Below are positions 20,663 to 28,314 of a DNA stretch of 64,000 nucleotides, in pieces; within the stretch, counting starts at the first letter, position 1; each line of letters begins with the position of its first letter. The stretch comes from Pedobacter sp. HDW13 (GTDB lineage Bacteria; Bacteroidota; Bacteroidia; Sphingobacteriales; Sphingobacteriaceae): the NCBI RefSeq assembly GCF_011303555.1, contig NZ_CP049868.1, positions 3,782,001-3,846,000 on the forward strand, given 5' to 3'. The position numbers and the translations under genes are program-made. Below the pieces are notes generated by a model that was not told where the DNA came from, made no database searches, and worked only from the letters and a program-made list of their open reading frames with translations.

Positions 20663-20796
20663 ATTACGAGTTCGTTTATTTAAGATTAAGCAAAGCTAAC
20701 TATTTGAACTAACTAAGAGAATAAAGTGGCTTTTTAAGCTTGTGATAATTAGTAGATAAAATAAATCTACCGTTCCAGTAAGCTATTAGTTATTTC

Positions 20797-20870
20797 GAAA
20801 CATAAATACTTGTTGGCTGTTGTTGATTTATGGCTGGAAAAAAGAAAATTAAACCCATGCATTCCAACGG
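20797..20870 (+). repeat. Direct repeat, right copy (belongs to the intact vsr gene)
   Basis: Partner of 15814-15887 with 7 mismatches in 74. It contains 33 bases upstream of vsr and its first codons. Together they flank a 4.9 kb cassette. Confidence 0.8.
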
Positions 20871-21315
20871 TAGGACATGCTATTCCGCAACTTCTTCGCG
20901 AAGCTTCATTATGTCAAGGATTCGGTCAAAGGATACAAAGGCTGAATTGGTTTTAAGGAGGGCGCTCTGGGAAAAAAACATCCGATTCCGAATACATTCT
21001 GATTTAGTCTTTGGGAAACCTGACATCTTTATAATGAAACATAGGCTTGCTGTTTTCGTGGATGGCAGTTTCTGGCATGGATACAACTGGGAATCCAAAC
21101 GAATACAGATTAAAAGCAATGTTGATTTCTGGGTGGCCAAAATTGAGCGGAACATGGAGCGCGACAGGAAAGTCAACATTACCCTCTCTGAACAAGGCTT
21201 CACAGTCATGAGGTTTTGGGATCATCAGGTTTTAAAGGAGCTTCCAAAATGTGTGAACCAAGTGTTGCTGTATATTGAATCCTGTAGAATGGGTAAGATC
21301 CCAGATTTTAATTAG
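20830..21315 (+). CDS. vsr: Vsr-family mismatch endonuclease (zinc-site variant)
   Basis: This 161-residue protein matches Vsr in order and spacing: MSRIRSKDTKAE, LRRALW, GKPDIFI (catalytic Asp) and VFVDGSFWHGYNW. Vsr nicks at T:G mismatches formed by deamination of 5-methylcytosine, so it protects genomes that carry C5 methyltransferases. Two such enzymes are encoded within 8 kb. In the usual FxHGCFWHxHxC segment this copy has Asp, Ser and Asn-Trp, so the zinc ligands known in E. coli Vsr appear lost. It may be a restriction-type Vsr homologue rather than a repair enzyme. The 5' end is duplicated at 15814. Confidence 0.8.
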   Translation: MAGKKKIKPMHSNGRTCYSATSSRSFIMSRIRSKDTKAELVLRRALWEKNIRFRIHSDLVFGKPDIFIMKHRLAVFVDGSFWHGYNWESKRIQIKSNVDFWVAKIERNMERDRKVNITLSEQGFTVMRFWDHQVLKELPKCVNQVLLYIESCRMGKIPDFN

Positions 21316-21417
21316 CCCTAGTAATAGCAAACTTTTTTTCACTGTTTAACCTTTCATTAAGAACAGTCTCTTTGATTCATTGGAGCACAAAGTTGAGAAA
21401 ATAGTGTTTATCATTAA

Positions 21418-21826
21418 ATGGCAGACGTACACAGTAAAGAAATCCGCTCATACAACATGAGCCGCATCAAGGGTAAAAATACCAAACCCGAAATGCTGGT
21501 GCGGCAGTTTCTGCATGCCAATGGTTTCAGATGCCGCCTCCAAGTTAAAGATTTACCGGGCAAACCCGAGATTGTGTTACCAAAATACAAAACTGTTATA
21601 TTTATACAGGGGGTGCTTCTGGCATGGTCACGATCAATGCAGGTAATCCCAAAAACTAATACTGAATGGCGGCTAAACAAGATTACTGGTAATAAAACGA
21701 AAGACATCATGGAAATCGAGACGCTAAAAAATCAGGTTGGCAGGTTATTGAAATATGGGAGTGTGAGTTAAAGCCGAAATTACGTTGCATAACTTTAAAC
21801 GGGCTAATTTCATCAATAGTGCTATA
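21418..21826 (+). pseudogene. vsr: Second vsr gene, decayed
   Basis: The start is well preserved (MADVHSKEIRSYNMSRIKGKNTKPE) and the GKPEIVLPKYK block is intact. The next block changes frame: GCFWHGHDQCR is only readable after removing one G from the G5 run at 21609-21613. Several bases seem missing after 21640, and one base is missing near 21735 before ENQ-type and IEIWECEL-like residues in the last frame, which ends at 21826. With at least three lesions, one not in a homopolymer, this looks like true decay rather than a single error. Unlike the first Vsr it retains the Cys and His zinc ligands. It stands directly upstream of the second C5 methyltransferase, its expected partner. Confidence 0.7.
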
Positions 21827-21851
21827 GGAAGCTTTCTTTAAAGTGCAACGA

Positions 21852-21885
21852 TTTTCGTTTTGCCAAAAAATCTTTGCTATCTTCA
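21852..21885 (+). promoter_or_regulatory. Putative promoter of the second C5 methyltransferase
   Basis: A -7 element TATCTTCA (21878-21885) lies 20 bases after TTTTCG (21852-21857), close to the Bacteroidota pattern TTTG-N20-TAnnTTTG. It lies inside the longest open frame, which supports translation starting at GTG 21906 rather than GTG 21843. Confidence 0.4.
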
Positions 21886-21905
21886 CAAATTTATTAGACA
21901 TTAAC

Positions 21906-23159
21906 GTGAACTATATAGACCTCTTCGCTGGTGCAGGCGGCTTGTCCGAAGGCTTCAAAAGAGCTGGTTTTGAGCCAGTTGCTCATGTCGAAATCGACAG
22001 TGCTGCTTGCTATACACTAAAAACCAGGGCTGCTTACCACTACCTAAAGTCAAATAATCTTTTCGAGAACTACCTGGATTATCTTAAGGGAAATATAAAT
22101 CGGAATGAGCTATATTCTTTTATACCTGAAGAGCTTAAAAATTCGGTAATCAATAAAGCCATTGGAGAGGAAAATAATCCTGTTATTTTTGGCGCTATTG
22201 ATAGACAATTAGCAGGCAAGGAGGTTGACTTAATTATTGGTGGTCCTCCTTGTCAGGCGTACTCCTTGGTTGGCAGAGCCCGTTCAGATGATGGAATGAA
22301 AGGTGATTCCAGAAATTTCCTCTATGTGCAGTATGCTAAATACCTTGAAAGATATCAACCCAAAATGTTCGTTTTTGAAAACGTGCTTGGTTTAAAGTCA
22401 GCTGGAAAAGGTGTTTACCTGCATAACATGGAGAAGCTTTTCCTTAAAAAGGGATATAAAATAAATGTGTTTTCTGTGAAAGCAGAAAACTTTGGGGTAC
22501 TTCAAAAAAGACGCAGGCTTATCATAATAGGCTGGAAAGATGATTTTACACCAAACTTACCAGATCTGGGTAATTTTAAAAGCGGGATAGGCGGTATGGT
22601 TTCTGATTTATTTTCTGACTTGCCGGATTTACAGGCAGGGGGTGGGGTAGATAAGTTTACAAAATATGCCTCTACCAGTAACGATTATCTGGCCAATGCG
22701 CATATCCGAAATGGCATTGATACGCTTACCCAACATATAGCGAGGCCACATAATGCTCAAGATAAAGAAATTTACCGGATAGCTACCGGAAAATGGAACG
22801 ATAATCAGGAACGCTTAAATTATAATGATCTTCCTGAGCATCTGAAAACACACGATAACAGAACTTCCTTTTTCGATCGTTTTAAAGTTGTTGGGGCTAA
22901 TTTAAATGCATCTCATACCGTTGTGGCACATATTGCGAAGGATGGACATTATTATATCCATCCAGATCAGTTACAAAACAGATCAATTAGTGTTCGTGAA
23001 GCAGCTCGTTTACAATCTTTCCCCGATGATTTCTATTTTGAAGGTGTGAAAGAGGGTGCTAACCGTACAGCTGCTTTTAAGCAGATTGGGAATGCGGTGC
23101 CTGCATTAATGGCGCAATCTATAGCTGATCAAATTATTAAAAGAGTAAAGTTGAAATAA
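21906..23159 (+). CDS. DNA (cytosine-5) methyltransferase (Dcm-like)
   Basis: The product has the C5-methyltransferase motifs YIDLFAGAGGLSEG (I), GGPPCQAYS (IV), FENVLG (VI), QKRRRLIIIGW (VIII) and QIGNAVPALMAQ (X), and is about 417 residues long. The GTG at 21906 (tattagacattaacgtg) is preferred because family members start right before the IDLFAG motif and because a promoter-like sequence lies upstream within the longer frame. It is preceded by a vsr remnant and converges with an operon encoding a GHKL ATPase-nuclease. These may together form a restriction-like unit. The target sequence cannot be read from the protein. Confidence 0.85.
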   Translation: MNYIDLFAGAGGLSEGFKRAGFEPVAHVEIDSAACYTLKTRAAYHYLKSNNLFENYLDYLKGNINRNELYSFIPEELKNSVINKAIGEENNPVIFGAIDRQLAGKEVDLIIGGPPCQAYSLVGRARSDDGMKGDSRNFLYVQYAKYLERYQPKMFVFENVLGLKSAGKGVYLHNMEKLFLKKGYKINVFSVKAENFGVLQKRRRLIIIGWKDDFTPNLPDLGNFKSGIGGMVSDLFSDLPDLQAGGGVDKFTKYASTSNDYLANAHIRNGIDTLTQHIARPHNAQDKEIYRIATGKWNDNQERLNYNDLPEHLKTHDNRTSFFDRFKVVGANLNASHTVVAHIAKDGHYYIHPDQLQNRSISVREAARLQSFPDDFYFEGVKEGANRTAAFKQIGNAVPALMAQSIADQIIKRVKLK

Positions 23160-23176
23160 TAGCATTCAACTTTACC

Positions 23177-23200
23177 TTAATTGAAATTTATTTCAATTAA
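23177..23200. terminator. Bidirectional hairpin between convergent genes
   Basis: A perfect 10-bp inverted repeat (ttaattgaaa / tttcaattaa) with a 4-base loop sits at the junction of the two convergent genes and overlaps the last codon of the minus-strand gene. It is AT-only in much of the stem, so terminator strength is uncertain. Confidence 0.4.
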
Positions 23201-25053
23201 TTTTGATGTTCATTATATGCTTCGATAAATTCCCTATGATATTCTTTTGATTGTTCGAGCAATTCTCTGTAAGTTTTAACGAACACCTCACCCGATTGCA
23301 TATAGGTTTGTTCTTTTCTTTTGAAAAGGTTGTCTTCAGCTTTTTCTCCTCCTACTACGTAGCAGACAACTTTAGAAAAGCCACTTTGTGAGGAATATCT
23401 ATCTTTCAAGAATGCTCCATACTCATAGGCTTGTTCTAGCGCGTTTTGATCTACTTTGAAATTACTTCTTTTGATTTCGATAACATATAAAATTTCACCC
23501 AGTGCATTACTGCATAAGAAATCGATCCTTCTGTTATTTAGATCAAGTCGATCATCTGGAAAGGTTTCTTTTAAAAGGGTTGTATAAGTTACCTCATCTC
23601 TGAATTCTAAAATCCTTGGGTCTAACAACCAAGAGAATTTTTTAAGGAAATTATGAAGTGTGGGCACCTCTCTAGTATTGGTCCGAATATATTCTTCAAA
23701 TTGTTTTATTACTTCTATCCTAGAAAAAGCCAAATCTCTAAATTGCTTAGCTTCAATCATTTTCCAATCATCCATTAGTCTTAATAATGTTGGGATATCT
23801 TCAGGTTTTGAAACATCAGCAATTCTTGAGGCATACTCTTTGAAGGTTTTATTTTCAAACTTATCGATTACATTACTTATTATTTCTTTCGATTCTTCAA
23901 TATCTATATTAGGGTTTTCTAAAATTGGATCGATAATTCTGTTACTCAGTTCTCTCTCATAAGTCGGCAGAGTGTCTTGCCAATCTTGAATGTCTAAATC
24001 CTTATGGTGCTTAATTTCTGACCGTTTTAGAGAACTTCTTTTTTCCCGCCACTCACTACCAATTTTTTTTACAACTTTTTGGATGTAGCTCTGTAGTTCC
24101 TTTGTTTTATCATTTTCCCAGTTTAACGAATGCCGATCTGTGGATATTACATCTTCATCAAATTCGTCTATAAAATCAACTTCTAGATAACCAGTAACAT
24201 AACTATGGAATTGATCATTGTCCCTTAAACCATAAAAGCTTGCAGTATTAACAATTTTTCCCCTCGACGTTAAATATATACCACTCATCTCAGTGTCTTT
24301 GATTGGTGTCTCTGCCGTGATTATTGTCCCTTTAATTCTGCTTGAATATGTGTAGTTGTCATCATATTTGTCATCTGGAAAATTCCATTCAAACTGCTTT
24401 TTTAGATCAGTAAATTTAAGCTCGTTCGTAACCTCCTTTTCTTCCAAGTCATTCAAGTACAAAGTAGTAGACATCCGATCAAAAATCAGAAACTTTTTAG
24501 ATAAAGAAATCGCGAGTTCATCAAGGTTGAATCCTGATTTTCTTCTTACTTTTTTTAACTTGAGAATTAAACCATTGTCTGCAATTTCGGAAGGTGTATT
24601 CTTTTTTACTATTTTGGGATTATATGCATTATTTTGACTTGCTTTTATATCCATTAGATTCATTATGAAATGATTTTCAAGATTATCTTTAATGGATATT
24701 ATCTCGATTTCATCACAAATACCAAATACAGCTAATTTACCAAGCCCCTTCTTTCCAATAACGCTTCTGCCTTTGGCCGTAATTTCATTCGTTGTTCTGC
24801 GCCTATTTCTCCCTATTAATAAATATTTTTCATTCAATTCATCAAATGTCATTCCTTCACCAAAATCCTGATAGATTATTTCTTTAACCGTTTCAGTATC
24901 ATAAAATTTTATTGATACACTATCGGAATCTGCATCCCATGAATTCGATATTAACTCTGACAGTACGCTTGGTAATTTAGAGTATAACGAAATGCCTAAG
25001 TGCTCGATGGTATTGGGATCAAATTTAAGTGTGAGTTTAGCGTTATTTTCCAT
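23197..25053 (-). CDS. GHKL (HSP90/MORC-like) ATPase fused to a PD-(D/E)XK nuclease
   Basis: The N-terminus of this 618-residue protein is a GHKL ATPase: SELISNSWDAD (Glu33, Asn37, Asp40), DFGEGM (63-68) and GKKGLGKLAVFG (100-111). The C-terminal 130 residues contain RRIDFL and LYVIEIKRS, the Asp and Glu-x-Lys of a restriction-type nuclease (the DUF4263-like style). MORC/HSP90-like ATPases fused to or paired with nucleases are known from bacterial defence islands. It is the last gene of a four-gene minus-strand operon behind an XRE regulator and converges with a C5 methyltransferase. The probable role is methylation-linked restriction, by inference. Confidence 0.75.
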   Translation of the reverse strand: MENNAKLTLKFDPNTIEHLGISLYSKLPSVLSELISNSWDADSDSVSIKFYDTETVKEIIYQDFGEGMTFDELNEKYLLIGRNRRRTTNEITAKGRSVIGKKGLGKLAVFGICDEIEIISIKDNLENHFIMNLMDIKASQNNAYNPKIVKKNTPSEIADNGLILKLKKVRRKSGFNLDELAISLSKKFLIFDRMSTTLYLNDLEEKEVTNELKFTDLKKQFEWNFPDDKYDDNYTYSSRIKGTIITAETPIKDTEMSGIYLTSRGKIVNTASFYGLRDNDQFHSYVTGYLEVDFIDEFDEDVISTDRHSLNWENDKTKELQSYIQKVVKKIGSEWREKRSSLKRSEIKHHKDLDIQDWQDTLPTYERELSNRIIDPILENPNIDIEESKEIISNVIDKFENKTFKEYASRIADVSKPEDIPTLLRLMDDWKMIEAKQFRDLAFSRIEVIKQFEEYIRTNTREVPTLHNFLKKFSWLLDPRILEFRDEVTYTTLLKETFPDDRLDLNNRRIDFLCSNALGEILYVIEIKRSNFKVDQNALEQAYEYGAFLKDRYSSQSGFSKVVCYVVGGEKAEDNLFKRKEQTYMQSGEVFVKTYRELLEQSKEYHREFIEAYNEHQN

Positions 25054-25074
25054 GTTTATTTTTAATATTATAAA

Positions 25075-25241
25075 TTAAAGTTTTATCTGCCCCTTTAGTA
25101 AATCGCTGGGTATTCCACCTAGAAGGCTGGATATACCACATAAAAGTAAGTCGACCATTTACTGAAATTATCATAATGAAAGTTTCTTGCCTTTATTGTA
25201 ATTTCATATTTATACTTTGGAGAATTTTGTTCGTTATTCAT
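25075..25241 (-). CDS. Small conserved-looking protein in the GHKL operon (possible frameshift)
   Basis: An ATG at 25241 opens a frame reading MNNEQNSPKYKYEITIK, then ARNFHYDNFSKWSTYFYV. It stops after 40 residues at 25119, but adding one G to the GG in 'gtggtatatcc' continues with GISSLLGGIPSDLLKGQIKL to a stop at 25075, 21 bases before the nuclease gene. Its start resembles that of the preceding small gene (EITI near the N-terminus). No family is recognised and the function is unknown. Confidence 0.4.
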
Positions 25242-25400
25242 TTAGATTAAAGTTTAATCATTTTTATATTTAATTATCTAACTTACCGAGAAAGTCTACG
25301 AAAAGGGCTTTCAGACATATTCTCGCTTTTAATCTCCAAAAAATATGATGATTACTATACTAACGTTTAAGTGACTATGGGCTTATTTACAATGATATCC

Positions 25401-25631
25401 CTATTTAAGGACTGCTCTCATTGATACTAATTCGCAACTCCCGCTATCGACATCGAATTTGTATTCATAGTGGGCCGGATCCGCATTTGATAAATTTATA
25501 TCAAACTCAAACATATCACTATTCTTTCTTAAAAATTCTGCATCGCCGGTTTCAAAATAATTTTTATATATAGGGTACTTTTTACCTACCACAGTGGTAG
25601 TGCTTATTGTTATTTCAATTTGATAATTCAT
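25401..25631 (-). CDS. Hypothetical 76-residue protein
   Basis: A small, soluble, acidic protein with alternating strand-like segments (YQIEITIST, YEYKFDVDSGSCEL). It starts 16 bases after the XRE regulator and shares its strand, so the two are probably one operon leading to the GHKL nuclease. No family is recognised. An antitoxin-like or modulator role would be speculation. Confidence 0.55.
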   Translation of the reverse strand: MNYQIEITISTTTVVGKKYPIYKNYFETGDAEFLRKNSDMFEFDINLSNADPAHYEYKFDVDSGSCELVSMRAVLK

Positions 25632-25647
25632 AGATATCTTTTTGAAA

Positions 25648-26007
25648 TTATTTCTTTATTTCCTTTACCTCAATTATCCTTTCCTCAAACTGTTTACTCT
25701 GGCCACCGTCCTTATTCAGCTTAGGAACTTTTTCATAAATTATTTCTATCATATCATGGGCTTGAATACCGTTCGGAATTAATTCTGCAACGGATTTTAA
25801 CTTTAAAGCTTTAGCAATTAGATTTAGGTGTCTTATACTGTACTTATCTGGCTGACCTAAAGCTTCGACTTTTCCTACAAAACTTTTGCTTAGATTCATT
25901 TCCTCGCTCAAATCTCTTTGAGATAGTTCTCTTTTCTCCCTTAAGGTCTTAACCTTAAGAATGATTTCATAGTCTAATTGCGATATTATAGTTGAATTAT
26001 ATTTCAT
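25648..26007 (-). CDS. XRE-family helix-turn-helix regulator
   Basis: The 119-residue protein has a lambda-repressor-like helix-turn-helix at about residues 20-70 (REKRELSQRDLSEEMN, SKSFVGKVEA, HLNLIAKALKLKS). It is the first gene of the minus-strand operon ending in the GHKL-nuclease gene. Controller proteins of this size commonly govern restriction genes after entry into a new host, so it is a plausible C-protein-like regulator. That role is inferred from position only. Confidence 0.8.
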   Translation of the reverse strand: MKYNSTIISQLDYEIILKVKTLREKRELSQRDLSEEMNLSKSFVGKVEALGQPDKYSIRHLNLIAKALKLKSVAELIPNGIQAHDMIEIIYEKVPKLNKDGGQSKQFEERIIEVKEIKK

Positions 26008-26576
26008 AAAATTGATCCGATTATTTGGAGCGTTAAATTTATTTTACTATATTTGTTATCAGTTATTTATAGCGACAAATAGAGTAGGGCTAAAACCTTG
26101 CTTTTTACGATGTCACTCATGGTAGAAAACCGTCAAACTTTCCACATGGGCAGATCGTGAGTTCGCCATTTCTATTGGATTTTGCTATCTTCGTGATATC
26201 TTATTCAATAGGGCGAACCTCATGTAAGTCTTTTGTGGAACTTAGGCTTAGGCTTAAGCGGTTCTTGACGGTACCTCTATCAAACGCATTGGAGTTCGTC
26301 CTATTGGTTTTACCAGTCTGGTTTCCTTTCTTGCTTCGTGGGTACATCGTTTTACATAAAAATTAACCGTTTATGAAAACGAAAAAATTAAGCACCATCA
26401 AATTGTTTCCCTTCAAGGAAGTAGTATTCAATTATTCCCTTAAACTTCTAATAAAGAACGTTATTTGTTCTCCATCGTAATGTGGACTAGAATTTCCAAG
26501 TAAAAATATAGCCCAAAAGAACAGAGGCTCGTGTGATGAGAGCGCACAAAGTCACTGTAGGTTAATTTAACTTGGT

Positions 26577-26709
26577 ACCAGCCCTTTATTGCTTAATTAG
26601 GCAAGGCACACCACTATGGTTTTTCGCAATCCCAAGGTAGGTATCTTTTTCCTAATAACAAAAACAGTATCCGCATCTACATATTTAAATGCGGAAGGGC
26701 TGGTTTTTC
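26577..26709 (+). ncRNA. Candidate structured RNA element (riboswitch-like fold)
   Basis: A perfect 10-bp outer stem (accagccctt at 26577, aagggctggt at 26695) encloses three smaller possible hairpins: ttgc/gcaa (26589-26604), acca/tggt (26610-26620) and ccgcat/atgcgg (26672-26694). The 3' side of the outer stem runs straight into TTTTCATT. The layout resembles a multibranched RNA whose closing stem doubles as a terminator. No known riboswitch class is recognised. A mobile-element end is an alternative explanation. Confidence 0.35.
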
Positions 26710-26750
26710 ATTAGCTTTTTCTTACCAATATATTAAAATAATCTGCAGAC

Positions 26751-26816
26751 ATGAGCCAGGCTAACTTTAGTTCATTTGATCGGCTTTATGCATTAAAGCC
26801 CAAAAATCCCACCTGA
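26751..26816 (+). promoter_or_regulatory. Possible leader peptide reading frame
   Basis: A 21-codon frame beginning ATGAGCCAGG and encoding MSQANFSSFDRLYALKPKNPT ends 7 bases before a strong hairpin and about 150 bases before the TlpA gene. Position and size fit a translational attenuator, but nothing in its codons points to a particular amino acid signal. Confidence 0.3.
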
Positions 26817-26823
26817 TGATGTG

Positions 26824-26888
26824 AAAGGGCAGGAATGGCCTTTACGGCTAGTAGAAATAGGTTCTTTAATGATGTTCCTGCCCTTTTT
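26824..26888 (+). terminator. Terminator or attenuator hairpin upstream of the TlpA-SusCD genes
   Basis: A perfect 12-bp inverted repeat (aaagggcaggaa / ttcctgcccttt) with a 39-nt loop is followed by further T residues. It lies directly after the small leader frame. Confidence 0.55.
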
Positions 26889-26964
26889 ATTTATCACTAT
26901 CAACTAACCACTTGGCTCTCGCTATTGTATTCAATCAGCGATGGCCTAACTAACCTTGAGTTTT

Positions 26965-28302
26965 ATGTCTTTCAAAAAAATAACGGAATTTTCCGTAAGG
27001 GAATTCCCATGCCCAAACTTTTCATCCTCTTTAGGCTTGAAAAATACTGTTTTATGCTTTAGCCTACTGTTTATTGTACTCTTTCAATGTTCGTCCTATG
27101 GTCAGGTACCCCCAAAAGAGATTGCCATTGGCCAGACTATCCCGGACGCACTGTGGAATGAACCACTGAAATTGCGCCTCCCTTCAGGTAAATTCGAGCA
27201 GGTTTCCCTCTCTAAATACCGGGGAAAGCTAATCATCCTGGATTTTTGGGCTAGCTGGTGCTCGACCTGTATCGCTTCTTTTCCTAAGGGGCATGCGCTG
27301 GAGCAACAGTTTCCAGACAGTCTTGCTTTAATTCCTGTATCTGATGAAAAAGAGGAAGGGGCACTTGCGCTGCTTAATCGCAAGACTTCCGCTTCCTGGG
27401 CTGATAAGCTGACAACACTAATTGGAAAAAATAACCTTTCAACTTATTTCCCTCATCAGGGCAATCCGCATTTCGTCTGGATATCGCCTGCAGGCAAGCT
27501 CATTACCACCACTACTAAATTTGAGCTTAAAGCGGAGAATATCCGCGCTGCGTATTCTGGAGATAAGCGGTTTAACCCTGCTCCAAATGTTCATCAGGAC
27601 TTATCTCGTCCCATTTTTTCATCTGACTTGAGACCACTTGACCAGTTATCCTTCAGTTCCTCTTTTTACCGGGGACATATTGCAGGCACCGGCCCTGGGC
27701 CACACTCTTATTATTCTGGAAAAATCGTTCGGGGGATCAGGCATGCCAATAGCCCTTTATTTAATCTATATAGCTATGCAGCAAAGCAGCTATACCCCGA
27801 TATCATCCGCTGTGTAATAGAATCACACGATTCTGCTACTTTAAAGCTCCCTTTATCTCTTGGGGAGGAAACCTACCGCAAATATTGCGCTACCTATGAA
27901 CTCTGGATGCCTACTGAAAGGTCTGCCGAGCTCTATTCCATTATGCTGGATGATCTGAACCGGTATTCAGGTTATAGTGGCACTTTAGAAAAAAAGGTAA
28001 CTAGGTGCCTGGTGATAACCAAGGCTAAAGTCGCGAAGCCCTTTAAAGGCAAATTGCCTACTCCACGCTCTGATGCTAAGGGGAGCCTGGTAACCTTTGT
28101 GCGTACGCAAAACGGGCAGGGCGGGGTTTCCATGCCCTTGGTTGATGGGACTGGTGGCGAGACAACAGCAGTGGGCAGTTATGGACCACTTGACAGATCT
28201 GCTTTGGAAGCAGTGCTATCCTCTTTGGGTTTGGAGCTGAAGGAGGCGGAGCGGGAAGTGCAGTGGTTTGTCATCCGCAATAGAACTAACCTCAAAAACT
28301 AA
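26965..28302 (+). CDS. TlpA-like thioredoxin-domain protein of the SusCD cluster
   Basis: The protein of 445 residues has an N-terminal hydrophobic segment (VLCFSLLFIVLFQ) for export. A thioredoxin fold follows with LIILDFWASWCSTC, the redox CxxC, and FPKGHALEQQ. The C-terminal half has no recognised domain. Proteins of this type sit in front of SusC/SusD genes in many Sphingobacteriaceae. They act in the periplasm or outer-membrane space, probably keeping the transport proteins or substrates reduced. The ATG at 26965 is preferred over an in-frame TTG at 26956. The gap to susC is 12 bases. Confidence 0.8.
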   Translation: MSFKKITEFSVREFPCPNFSSSLGLKNTVLCFSLLFIVLFQCSSYGQVPPKEIAIGQTIPDALWNEPLKLRLPSGKFEQVSLSKYRGKLIILDFWASWCSTCIASFPKGHALEQQFPDSLALIPVSDEKEEGALALLNRKTSASWADKLTTLIGKNNLSTYFPHQGNPHFVWISPAGKLITTTTKFELKAENIRAAYSGDKRFNPAPNVHQDLSRPIFSSDLRPLDQLSFSSSFYRGHIAGTGPGPHSYYSGKIVRGIRHANSPLFNLYSYAAKQLYPDIIRCVIESHDSATLKLPLSLGEETYRKYCATYELWMPTERSAELYSIMLDDLNRYSGYSGTLEKKVTRCLVITKAKVAKPFKGKLPTPRSDAKGSLVTFVRTQNGQGGVSMPLVDGTGGETTAVGSYGPLDRSALEAVLSSLGLELKEAEREVQWFVIRNRTNLKN

Positions 28303-28314
28303 AAAGATGCGCTT

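Larger units (their letters stand above)
26008..26964. other. 0.95 kb leader/junction region without a long gene
   Basis: This gap separates the defence island from the cargo genes. It contains three items described separately: a 133-base inverted-repeat element, a 21-codon open frame and a hairpin. In the first half, gttcgcc (26161) and ggcgaac (26212) form a spaced inverted repeat around a promoter-like TATCTTCG (26186). Plus-strand 26157-26366 is open but does not look like a protein. It is a reasonable place for an element junction, but no integrase or att repeat was found. Confidence 0.5.

Noticed and set aside
26157-26366. 69-residue plus-strand hydrophobic frame in the leader region
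   Set aside because: Its composition is unlike a real membrane protein, and it lies in a region of inverted repeats; it is probably a chance frame.
26577-26709. Retron non-coding RNA
   Set aside because: There is no reverse transcriptase gene in the window, and the hairpin layout lacks a long msd-type stem.
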